Below are positions 1-7,947 of a stretch of 21,744 bases of DNA, in pieces. Within the stretch, counting starts at the first letter, position 1. Every line of letters starts with the position of its first letter. The notes below the pieces were generated by a model, which searched no databases, was not told where the DNA came from, and saw only the letters and a list, made by a program, of their open reading frames with translations. Position numbers and translations under genes: made by a program. Source of the stretch: Priapulus caudatus (Eukaryota; Priapulida; Priapulimorpha; Priapulimorphida; Priapulidae); assembly GCF_000485595.1 (NCBI RefSeq), contig NW_014577078.1, forward strand, positions 1,536,678 to 1,558,421, written 5' to 3'.

Positions 1-24
1 AATCATTAATCATTAATCATTAAT
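1..24. repeat. AATCATT short tandem repeat
   Basis: Three consecutive copies of the 7-mer AATCATT open the window, followed by TAATGATATC. The tract probably continues upstream of the window edge. It has no coding potential. Confidence 0.8.
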
Positions 25-526
25 GATATCAAAATTGGGAACACTCCTAATGGAGCGTTAACCGCAATTACACCTACGTGCACGTGTTGCCTCATGCCAC
101 GAGCTAGTGTAGTAGTATAGGTACAGTAGGAACATCGATCAGTGTTTTGTGCTTCACACGACGTGTACTTATCGTAGCATGTTATAATATATATATAGGG
201 TCTACTTGAGCTTTCGGAATGTGGTAATGCTCGGCTCGCGATTAGAAAATTACCCCTTTGCTGTTGGTCTTGTTATTTAGAGGTTAATCGACAAATATAA
301 TTTGGCCCGTGTTGAACGGTTGCCAATTAGCCATTTCACGTCAAGTAAAATAAGAAGCCTTGGGTGATCAACGATTACACGTGGTATTGTAAACAACGTC
401 ACGGAACATGGGCGGCGAGGTGATCAATTTAACGGTGTTCCATGTCGTGAGAAACATGCTGTGCTAGGTGATTTGCCAAGCGGGCGGCATGACACCGTGC
501 TGGCAACGGCATCCAAAGCGCATTGA
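25..526. other. Unassigned intergenic sequence
   Basis: I see no gene, tandem repeat or transposon end here. A short TA-rich run near 183-196 resembles a TATA box, but nothing gene-like follows it within 300 bases. Near 400-450 there are imperfect complementary words (CACGGAACATG and GTTCCATGTCGTG), too short and imperfect to call a structure. Confidence 0.4.
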
Positions 527-543
527 TGCTGCTGCTGCTGCTG
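527..543. repeat. CTG trinucleotide microsatellite
   Basis: About five and a half copies of TGC/CTG in a row, uninterrupted. Confidence 0.8.
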
Positions 544-571
544 GTAATGCAACTGATGTAGTTTAATTTAT

Positions 572-687
572 GACGACGATGGTGATGTTGGTGTTGTTCC
601 AATCATGATGGTGGTGGCGGTAGTGGTGGTGATGGTTATGATGATGATGACGATGACGATGATGATGATGATGATGATGATGATGAC

Positions 688-724
<37 letters not shown>

Positions 725-840
725 TGATACTGACGATGATGATGATGATGATGGTGGTGGTGGTTGGGTAGGTGGCGGCGGTGGCGTTGGGATATGAGAA
801 TGATGATAATTATGATAATTATGATGATGACGACGATGCA
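572..840. repeat. GAT/GGT trinucleotide microsatellite
   Basis: A long imperfect trinucleotide tract. The core at about 637-725 is almost pure GAT with a few GAC variants; the flanks degrade into GGT, GGC and AAT variants. On the minus strand it reads as an open frame of mostly histidine, which is simply translated microsatellite and not a gene. Confidence 0.9.
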
Positions 841-1228
841 TGATGACGTTAACTAATTTTACTAAATCGTGTAGTCGGCGGTTGGTGGCCCGGTCGCCCA
901 GAGCCCCTTATTGATCGGTGCAGGGCGCATGACAGCTCCCACACAGTGGCTGTGGCACACACTTACAGCTGTGGGCATTGAGTCGTCGCGTGAGCTCGTT
1001 GCGGCATCTATTCCCTGAGTTCTCTCTTGTCTGATTTCCGTTGCCGAAATTGAACAAAAAGGATCGTCATCGAGTGATACAAGGTCAGTAGTGGGAAAAC
1101 GTATCGTGCCTATAGTTGCGGTTGCAGGATAGCGTTATCGGTTCGTTTAGATGACCTCAAGTCTGGTGTTATCGCGTGTTTCTCGTAGCCATGCATCGAA
1201 CGTCGTATTTCGTCTACATTGATTGCCG
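841..1228. other. Unassigned sequence with moderate GC
   Basis: This stretch is less AT-rich than its surroundings and not repetitive by eye. A donor-like AAG|GTCAGT occurs near 1081-1089, but no open frame or acceptor supports an exon. The 10-mer TGCAGGATAG near 1124 recurs in inverted orientation near 2263, outside the two repeat arms described next, so the repeat family may extend this far. Confidence 0.3.
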
Positions 1229-1475
1229 CGTTCACAGGCACTTGGAGCGTTTCAATAAAATATAATGCTAAATAAATACGAAATCTATTTACTACCAAAG
1301 TCTTAATGTTTCTATATACTCTCTTTCACCTATTATTGCCGACAATTTCCTGTAAATGCCGTCCAAATTCTCATCTGCAACAAACGCTGGCTGCCGCCAT
1401 GGCTGCCGCTGCACAGTGACAGTGCACACTATAGCTGACACATAAATATATAGCTATAAATATATAACTATATAT
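1229..1475. repeat. Solo arm of an inverted-repeat element (copy 1)
   Basis: This segment, from CGTTCACAGGCACTTGGAGC through the ATAAATACGAAAT and CTACCAAAGTCTTAATG blocks, is repeated at 1764-1960 with high similarity and again inverted at about 2020-2192. Here only the left arm exists. It ends in an AT-rich palindromic stretch (about 1440-1478) where the central part of the other copy also becomes TA-rich. On the minus strand the arm reads FRIYLALYFIETLQ, shared between copies, but the frames are short and look incidental. Confidence 0.7.
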
Positions 1476-1490
1476 TTAGGTTGGTATTAT

Positions 1491-1685
1491 TTCTCCGGCA
1501 GCCGGAGAAGCAGCGGTGAAAACCATCGTTAGTTCTCCGGCCGCCGGAGAATTAAGAACAAATTTTCTTGTTAGATCTCCGGCGCCGTAGAAGCAGTGCT
1601 GAAAATCATAGTTAAATTCTCCGGCAGACCGAAGTGTTATCCGACATGGAGTTTGGCGGCATAGTCTGCTTTTTGCCGGAGAAGC
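1491..1685. repeat. 42-bp tandem repeat with palindromic core
   Basis: Units start at 1491, 1533, 1575 and 1617, an exact 42-bp spacing, with a decayed remnant near 1675. Each unit opens with TTCTCCGGC-N-GCCGGAGAA or a mutated version. Units 1 and 2 keep the full palindrome, unit 3 lost one base of it, and unit 4 keeps only the left half. Since 42 is divisible by 3, the minus strand reads a 14-residue repeat containing SPAAGE in an open frame at 1476-1733. That frame starts in a poly-Glu region and lacks any recognisable domain. It could be a decaying minisatellite or a fragment of a repeat-containing coding exon; I favour the first. Confidence 0.75.
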
Positions 1686-1763
1686 TAGTTTGATTTCTTC
1701 TACTTCTTCTTCTACTTCTATACCGAATGGCACTGAGGGTGGTCACAGCCAGAGTTTTTTTTC

Positions 1764-2195
1764 GTTCACAGGCACTAGCTTGGAGCGTTTCAATAAAATA
1801 TAATGCTAAATAAATACGAAATGTATTTACTACCAAAGTCTTAATGCTTCTCTACTCTCTTTCACCTATAATTGCGGACAATTTCCTGTAAATGCCGTCC
1901 AAATGTTCATCTGTTACACACTGTCACACGCTGGCCGACGCATGCTAGCTGCTGCACACGTATGCACAGTGCACTGACACAAATATATATGTGTTGCTAT
2001 GGTATATATAATATAGCTGTGCAGCAGCTAGCGTGCGGTGTACTTGTGTGTTGCAGATGAGCATTTGACCAGCATTTACAGGTGATTATAGGCGAAATAG
2101 AATAGAGAAACATTAAGACTTTGGTAGTAAATACATTTCGTGTTTATTTACCATTATTTATTTTTATTGAGACGTTCCAAGTGCTTGTGACTGTT
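1764..2195. mobile_element. Long inverted-repeat (foldback) element, copy 2
   Basis: The left arm (about 1766-1960) and right arm (about 2020-2192) are reverse complements over roughly 170-190 bp. Matching blocks include CACAGGCACT/AGTGCTTGTG at the ends, GAAATGTATTTACTACC in the middle and GCTAGCTGCTGCACA at the inner ends. The spacer of about 60 bp is TA-rich. Long arms with a short spacer are typical of non-autonomous foldback or MITE-type DNA elements. No clear TSD was found. Copy 1 upstream is a direct repeat of the left arm, so the 42-bp minisatellite lies between two arms of the same family. Confidence 0.7.
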
Positions 2196-2199
2196 TCAA

Positions 2200-3352
2200 T
2201 GAGATCAGGTCTGCTTTGGTAATCCTGTCTGTCTGTGTATCACAGTACGTGTTCGTCGATCTATCCTGCAATTATCTCCATTTACGAAATACTATAGTGG
2301 AAAACCTGCATTGCTTGGGTTACTTTTGCTATCAAAATACGTGTTTATGTTTTAGAAGAATTAATGTAGAGAATAAGAATTAAATGCTACTTCAATTATA
2401 CAGTAGTACAACAATGAGTTTTTAGGCTGGTGCCTCGGGCTGGCGCATACCCTTCAACATGCATGGCTTATAAAGCATAGTATAAAACCCATATGCAATA
2501 GCCGAGTTTGTATAGACCTGATCACATAATTACCATGACCTGAACGAGTAATATAATAGAGACAGTACAGACAGATTGTACAGCGTTCAGAAATGTGTAG
2601 AATGCAATGGTGAACGTAATGAAATGTGATATAGAGTAAACTATAACGTACCATAAATAATAATCGTAACATATATATCATGAATTAGCATGAAATTATG
2701 TTAGCATAGCAGAACACGAAATAGTAGTGCAATAAGGGCACTAATTGTTAAATCAATGAATAGAAGCCTGATTAATAAAAGACCTAAAAAAAAACAGCAT
2801 CGCTCAATCCTAACTTTACTATATTATGGAATGCTGCATGGTGGAGTAAATTGTTGCAAGCAAACTAAGTTGTTGCTTTTAGTCTATGCAAACCATTGCA
2901 CCTATGCAAACTAACCTTGTAAATAAAAAATGATGAAATTACAAATTAAGTATCATGAGTAAGTAAACATTAATTAAGTTTACGTAACTTGTGACAGTCG
3001 TGACACGACATTCCTAGCATCCTCACTCTCTCAAGAAATCTCTGTATGAGGAATATACATAGATAAATAACCAAAATATGCTAAAGTGAAAGTGATTGGT
3101 ATTCCCTTGAAGCCTCTTCCTAGCACTTGATCATCCAAGCCTTATTATTTCTGTCAACATGTATTGTCTTTATTATTAAAAGATCCATTTAAGTTAACTT
3201 CGTTTCTTCCATTCCATGTTCAATTCAATGATGTTGGAATTATGGTATCGGTGACACTATCATAAGTAGGTTAACAGTGATAGTGTGCAATTAAGGAATT
3301 CATATATCATGGAAATATCTTAGGCAACAGAACAGTTACAGAGTTAACATAA
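2200..3352. other. AT-rich unassigned region
   Basis: About 1.15 kb of AT-rich sequence with stops in all frames. I see no gene, no tandem repeat beyond short A runs (such as 2787-2795) and no inverted ends. Confidence 0.5.
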
Positions 3353-3358
3353 CTTTGG

Positions 3359-3647
3359 CAGGGCTGCCAACATTGGGTGATGGGTGTGAGTGAGATGCGA
3401 GGGAGCGAAGCGACCGAGCGGGGGGGGGGAGGTGTGGGTGGGGGATTTCCCACCTCCCACGGTAGGAAGCGTTTGCATTTTATAACTTCAATTTGTGCAA
3501 TTTGGTGCATACTAAAGTGACTGTTTTCAGATATTGTAAGATTTTTTTGCTGTGCGTGAGATATTTCAGCGTTTTATTCATGAAGAGATATTCATGCTTG
3601 AGATATCTCAGCATTTTGTTGCTGTGTTTGAGATATTGGCAGCCCTG
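3359..3647. mobile_element. hAT-like MITE (289 bp, 6-bp TSD)
   Basis: The element begins CAGGGCTGCCAA at 3359 and ends TTGGCAGCCCTG at 3647, a perfect 12-bp terminal inverted repeat. It is flanked directly by CTTTGG at 3353-3358 and CTTTGG at 3648-3653, a 6-bp target-site duplication. CAGGG ends are characteristic of hAT superfamily transposons, which usually make 8-bp duplications, although 5- and 6-bp subgroups are named in repeat libraries. The inside has no coding capacity. It holds a G-rich run (3420-3430) and a partial 72-bp direct repeat in which TTGCTGTG..TGAGATAT occurs at 3547 and 3619. Non-autonomous; mobilised, if at all, by a transposase encoded elsewhere. Confidence 0.8.
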
Positions 3648-3898
3648 CTTTGGTAAAGTAGACAGACAAAGTTTGTCTTTCTGTTTCTATAAATACATGT
3701 ACTGCTTGCCCGCAAATTGGCGAATTGACCAACTTCTCAACTATACAACCAAAAATCGGGAGTGTAATAAACTCAAAAGTCGTGTGAGCAACTGGTCGAT
3801 GGCAACTAGGTGGGAGATTAAAACATGTTCTATTTTTGCCAATACATTGCATCATACATGCAGTAACGCTCATAGGGTCTATGTCCTCCAGGTTACTG

Positions 3899-3970
3899 CC
3901 GGAACGTATCCTGGGTACGGTCCGGTGTACCGGAACGTATCCTGGGTACGGTCCGGTGTACCGGAACGTA
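3899..3970. repeat. 31-bp tandem repeat inside transposon arm
   Basis: The word CCGGAACGTA starts at 3899, 3930 and 3961, exactly 31 bp apart; the first two units are nearly identical (TCCTGGGTACGGTCCGGTG). The opposite arm (about 4094-4140) has this block only once, so the duplication happened within one arm after the palindrome formed. Confidence 0.85.
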
Positions 3971-3992
3971 CCCTGGTAACTATCTGATATGG

Positions 3993-4010
3993 TTAGGGTT
4001 AGGGTTAGGG
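3993..4010. repeat. Interstitial TTAGGG repeat (3 copies)
   Basis: Three perfect TTAGGG hexamers sit in the loop between the two arms of the surrounding foldback element. This is the common animal telomere repeat. Being inside a transposon-like unit, it need not mark an old chromosome end. Confidence 0.85.
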
Positions 4011-4427
4011 AGTAGTAGGCGTAGGCGACTCCCTAGACTCGTCTAATAGTGGAGTAGGCGAGGTACGGTCTGGCATATTAGATAGTACCAGGCCGGGTAC
4101 GTTCCGGTATACCGGACCGTACCCAGGGTACGTTCCGGCAGTACCCTGGGGGGCATAGACCCTCTCAGCTGCAGTAACGTGTTGGCTTCACCTAAGGCTG
4201 CCCATTTAAAGCTAACCTTAATGTTGCCAGCGCCATTTCCATCTGAAGACGCAGGTATAGAGGTATAAAATGAGATCCTGCTCATTCTGATCTATTCCAC
4301 TGATCTAATCTGTAAAACATACAGGTTAAATGTTCACTGTGTTATGATATAATTAATGTATTCTCACGCTAATGTTGTTCACACATGTCTCATAGTTCAA
4401 TCACCCTTGACATTTCTAATACAGTAT

Positions 4428-4773
4428 CAGGGGTAGAAATTAACTTTTGAACACGGGAGTTCAACAGACTCACGGGAGTCCAACAGACTTCCTACCCTCA
4501 AAAAGAGGGAGTCCGCAGCAAAATGAGGGAGTCCGCAGTCTGAAGTTCAAAATTAAAGATGCATGTGCTTATTTTTAACATTTATGCAATTGCACGTCTG
4601 CCAAATTTTACTGGAAAAATACGGTAATTCCGCGAGGCCGTGCTTTGGTACGAACTAGTTAGAATGGCAGAATTTTCAGGGAGTCACACGGACTCCTGCA
4701 TATGTCAAATCAGGGAGTCCGACAGTAAATCAGGGAGTATTTGACTCCGGACTCCCGTTAATTTTGCACCCTG
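4428..4773 (+). mobile_element. hAT-like MITE family B, copy 1 (6-bp TSD)
   Basis: The element starts CAGGGGTAGAAATTAAC and ends GTTAATTTTGCACCCTG, inverted ends of about 17 bp with a few mismatches. It is flanked directly by CAGTAT at 4422-4427 and CAGTAT at 4774-4779. A second copy in the opposite orientation is at 14399-14737, similar along its length. Both are rich in GGGAGTCC and its complement near the two ends (roughly eight occurrences), giving short subterminal repeats that could serve as transposase binding sites. There is no coding capacity. Orientation is arbitrary: this copy is called +. Confidence 0.85.
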
Positions 4774-4858
4774 CAGTATATATATATATATATGTATAAT
4801 ATATATTATACATATTATGTACACATGAAATATATATATATATGTATTTATAAAGTAA
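4774..4858. repeat. TA-rich microsatellite
   Basis: Runs of TA (4778-4791 and 4829-4841) separated by TA-rich palindromic sequence such as TATAATATATATTATA. It abuts the right end of the preceding MITE. Confidence 0.8.
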
Positions 4859-5092
4859 TTGGTCTTTCATTTTCTGCCGCATCTCTGAACTGCCGCATCT
4901 CTGTGCGCGTTTTTCTGTCGCATGATGTTTCAGCATTTGTCATTAAAAATGGTGTACTTGGTGAACACCATGTATTGCTTGGCCTAATTTTTAAACTTGA
5001 TAGTGGTGGATAAAGTTCTTTCTTTGATGTGTCGAATAAACACATCTGAACAAGCTGGCACTAGTGTAAAGCCAGCGTTAGGTCGGGTTGCG

Positions 5093-5216
5093 ATTGAATG
5101 CGACGCGACGCGACGCACTGCATCTCACTGCAACTGAGTGCTTAGGTCGACGGCGACGCGACTGACAGCGACTGCCTGCGGCCAGTCGCAGGCAGTCGCA
5201 GAAGGTGCTTGGGTCA
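5093..5216. repeat. CpG-rich CAGTCGC/GCGACTG module with hairpin
   Basis: A stretch dense in CGACGCGACG and CAGTCGC words. It contains a perfect 13-bp hairpin: GCGACTGCCTGCG at 5168-5180 pairs with CGCAGGCAGTCGC at 5187-5199 around a 6-base loop. GTGCTTAGGTC (about 5130) and GTGCTTGGGTC (about 5206) form a short direct repeat around it. A related module lies at 5545-5635. These look like terminal parts of an unidentified DNA transposon. Confidence 0.55.
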
Positions 5217-5222
5217 AAGCAA

Positions 5223-5316
5223 CGATCGCCTTAGCTCTAGAACTATAGCCCTTCGCTCCGCCGCAGGAGTCTCGCCTGCGGCGGAGCGGAGGGCTATAGT
5301 TCTAGAGCTACGATCG
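5223..5316. repeat. Long near-perfect hairpin (36-bp stem, 7-base loop)
   Basis: The left arm 5232-5267 and right arm 5275-5310 are reverse complements at 35 of 36 positions; the exception would be a U-G wobble in a + strand transcript. The loop is AGTCTCG. Outside a 3-base bulge (5229-5231) the self-complementary CGATCG at 5223-5228 pairs with CGATCG at 5311-5316. The inner part is GC-rich (CGCTCCGCCGCAGG). Such a stem could extrude as a cruciform or fold as double-stranded RNA. No host gene is visible, so it may be a recent foldback insertion rather than a functional RNA. Confidence 0.85.
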
Positions 5317-5544
5317 CCTATAGATCGCGCAACTAAATGAGTTAATTTACATGACTCGTTACTGTGTGCATGTTGTGTAACTTGTGTATATTATGACTGT
5401 ATGCACTGATTGTTTTTTTCGCATGCATTGTTCATTATGCATACGAATCTCGTCGTAGAGATCGCAAGGCAGCTTATGTCGGGTAGTAACCATGAAATAC
5501 AATGCTTGCGACCGGTGGAAGTTGCTGGAACTAGTCACGTCGCG

Positions 5545-5650
5545 TCGCAAAAGTAGAACATGTGCGACTCGCTGCGACTGACAATTTTCCAGTCGCTGAG
5601 CGTCGCTGGCAGTCGCAGGGGTGCTTAAGGCCGTCGCACACCTACCCAAA
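5545..5650. repeat. Second CAGTCGC-rich module
   Basis: It contains GCGACTCGCTGCGACTG, CCAGTCGCTGAGCGTCGC and GGCAGTCGCAGG followed by GTGCTTAAGG. The order of words matches 5187-5216 (GGCAGTCGCAG..GTGCTT), so this is a direct-orientation relative of the earlier module. It continues into GTCGCACACCTACCC, which resembles one end of the element proposed at 11062-11425. Confidence 0.45.
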
Positions 5651-7081
5651 AATCGGTCCGATTAAAAAATCTCTTCATCGTTTAGATTGATCGATGAAAG
5701 CAGACGGCCATCAACGTACGATACCTTGCGGGCGAACAAAACGCAGGGAAGTCCGATATTGAAAATCCATTTAGGACCGCATGGCAGTCTATAGCCGCCT
5801 CTCCTTATATCCATAACAAACTCGGAACACATCGCCATTGAAATGTTCTGGGAAGGAGTGCGTTATTTCGGGCGAAATTCTATTCACGTTGCCAATTGCT
5901 TATTCAGAGATAGCAGTTTGCGATTCTGATAACAGTTGTCCCAACCATTCAACGTTTACGCCCTGACGGTTTCGCGTCCCGCTTTGCCGTTTCTCGCTAC
6001 CATACTACTTAATTGAAACACGTGATAAGAGTTTATTAGTATGACATGTAATACGCGCGATTACAAAAATCCGCAGAGTGTCGCCCCTGCCTGCTTTCTA
6101 AATATTATGGTTATCAATATCAGTAACAATGTTCATCTGGAACATTTACGCTGTGTTCAATACAAATGGATCATTCTTGTCAAAATCAGACCAGACAACT
6201 TTCCCGAGACAATGATATCTAATATATAAACCTTCACGCTAATAAATCAGTAATTCGAGCTATTTCTCGGTCAAGGGCGCTTATATAAATACTACCCAGG
6301 AACATATTATATTCATTGATGTGATAGCAGACCAATTTAGCCACAAAACAGCTTATCTACTCACTTAATCGCAATTAGTTCCTTTTCTAAAACTCAGGAT
6401 ACTCGTGCAGATGTACATTGCTAAATAGTCATCATACAAATTACATTTTAAGATGAGGACCTAAATGAATAGAAAGTTCTTATCTTGAACATAATTATCA
6501 TTATATCAATAGCGCCTACATACGTTGTTAAGGTATAGACCTATATAAGTCACATTCGCTAATATTACGGCATTTTGATTATGCTGTCATCGAATACTGG
6601 TATTATTGTCAGAGATTATGCAAACTGTTGCATTCGTAAAAATAAAAGCGTTCAAGCAATTTATATCAGCCCAACTAATACGCCTGCTTGCATGTGGATG
6701 TGCATTTGAATGCGTATATATATATATATAAACATGGCGATACGGAACAAAAACAGACAGATATACCTACATTTTGACACACAAAGGTTTCACAAAGCAG
6801 TGAAGATTACGCACAGATCATTGACATCATAATCAATTTATGCGTGTCGAAATCATCCATATCTTGCCGCGTATTCACACATTATATTCGCCTTGTAAGA
6901 ACACATGACATGTACATTTCCGGTCGATTAGGTGAACTAACCGTTAACGATACCGACGTTCGCATACCTAGCGCGTGATGTTCGGCATTCTGCTTGCTGC
7001 CATGTCCACCCCGTGATCAGCCGTCCCGCGAGCGATGACGTTAGGACTGCGAGCACCACAGACAACAAGCAAAGTTTGTAG

Positions 7082-7085
<4 letters not shown>
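5651..7085. other. Unassigned region
   Basis: About 1.4 kb with no recognisable gene. Frames are short (longest around 62 codons) and have no familiar motif. A TA microsatellite occupies about 6715-6731. I saw no inverted ends or tandem units. Confidence 0.45.
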
Positions 7086-7143
<58 letters not shown>

Positions 7144-7145
7144 CT
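7086..7145. repeat. (GA)n microsatellite
   Basis: An almost uninterrupted AG/GA dinucleotide run of about 50 bases, followed by a short degenerate GAAAGAGAG tail. The + strand is purely purine, so triplex (H-DNA) formation is possible. Confidence 0.95.
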
Positions 7146-7199
7146 ACACTGTGGGATGGAAAGGCGTGTGCTAGCATCGTGGCGCTGTACGTGCCGATA

Positions 7200-7600
7200 T
7201 GCTACAACCACCACCACCCGCTGCTTCTGCTCCGTATACCGCTGTTGCTGCTGTTGCTGGCTTCTCTTGCTTCTGCTCTTCCTACTGCTGCTCCTGCGTC
7301 TCCTCATCCTCTTCCTCCTCCTACTGCTGCTCCTTCTCCAGCTTCTCGCTCATCCTCATCTACTCCTACTCCTCTCCTCCTCCTCCTCCTCCTCCTCCTC
7401 CTCCTCCTCCTCCTCCTCCTCCTCTCCTCCTCTCCTGCCTCCTCCTCCTCCTCTCCCCCTCCTCCTCCTCCTCCTCCTCCTCCTCCTCCTCCTCTTCCTC
7501 CTCTCGCTGCTGCTGCTGCTGCTGCTCCTTTTCCTGCTTCTTCTACGGCTGCTAATACGGTTGCTGCCACCACTACTACCGCTACTGCTGCGTCAAGCAA
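7200..7600. repeat. CTC/CTG/CCT trinucleotide low-complexity tract
   Basis: About 400 bases of pyrimidine-biased trinucleotide repeats. It starts as mixed CTG/CTT/CCT, becomes nearly pure CTC at about 7375-7420 and 7455-7495, then switches to (CTG)n at 7507-7527. Open frames exist in several phases on both strands (Leu-, Ser-, Pro- or Gly-rich), which is what a trinucleotide repeat without stop codons produces. I do not call a gene. Confidence 0.9.
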
Positions 7601-7700
7601 GCGGATTAAGTCGCGCTATTTAAACAGATTGCAGACGCAAGCGATATCGTATCCATACGTGCGCACTAGCAGCCCTCAGAAAACTAGGGGCATTTATTGA

Positions 7701-7947
7701 CGTTCACCGACACTAATAACGACTCCTTCGGTTAACATTTACATGTTACATTGCTTACATATATTTAAAGAGTCTGGCACAACTGCGATTCAATAATAAT
7801 ACTGGCAAAAAACATCAGCTGGTTTAATATGTTTCTTGATAATATATTAGGCAATGGTTTCGAGCAATTCAACACAGCCAGTACGCAGAATATAATATTA
7901 TATCGGATAACGTGTACCAGGCATCACAACGCAGGCGACAGATATCC
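7701..7947. other. Unassigned sequence before the satellite
   Basis: AT-rich and not recognisable. The word GCCAGTACGCAGAATATAAT near 7877 faintly resembles the satellite motif CAGTACACAAT and could be a very diverged edge unit. Confidence 0.35.

Larger units (their letters stand above)
3868..4169. mobile_element. MULE-like foldback element with 9-bp TSD
   Basis: The arms are reverse complements: left about 3868-3986, right about 4079-4169. The left end reads GCTCATAGGGTCTATG and the right end, reversed, GCTGAGAGGGTCTATG. TGCAGTAAC lies directly outside both ends (3859-3867 and 4170-4178), a perfect 9-bp duplication. Long arms plus a 9-bp duplication fit Mutator-like (MULE) elements. The left arm carries one extra copy of a 31-bp unit absent from the right arm. 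The loop contains three TTAGGG copies. There is no open frame, so it is non-autonomous. Confidence 0.75.

Noticed and set aside
183-196. TATA box near the window start
   Set aside because: Simple TA run; no start codon with open frame or other gene signal downstream.
563-841. Minus-strand histidine-rich frame
   Set aside because: Pure translation of the GAT microsatellite, without start context or splice sites.
3493-3987. 164-codon + strand frame, the longest not made of simple repeat
   Set aside because: It runs through most of the hAT-like MITE, unique sequence and one arm of the MULE-like element. The last part reads the 31-bp repeat (Pro-Gly-Tyr type). No family resemblance.
4043-4285. 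Minus-strand frame with SRISFYTSIPASSDGNGAG, possibly an exon interrupted by the MULE-like insertion
   Set aside because: A pyrimidine-rich acceptor-like stretch exists near 4240, but once the insertion is removed the frame stops within a few codons, and nothing else supports a gene.
7035-7700. Long + strand open frame (221 codons) rich in Arg-Glu, Leu, Ser and Pro
   Set aside because: It is the translation of (GA)n and (CTC)n repeats; several other frames over the same tract are equally open on both strands.
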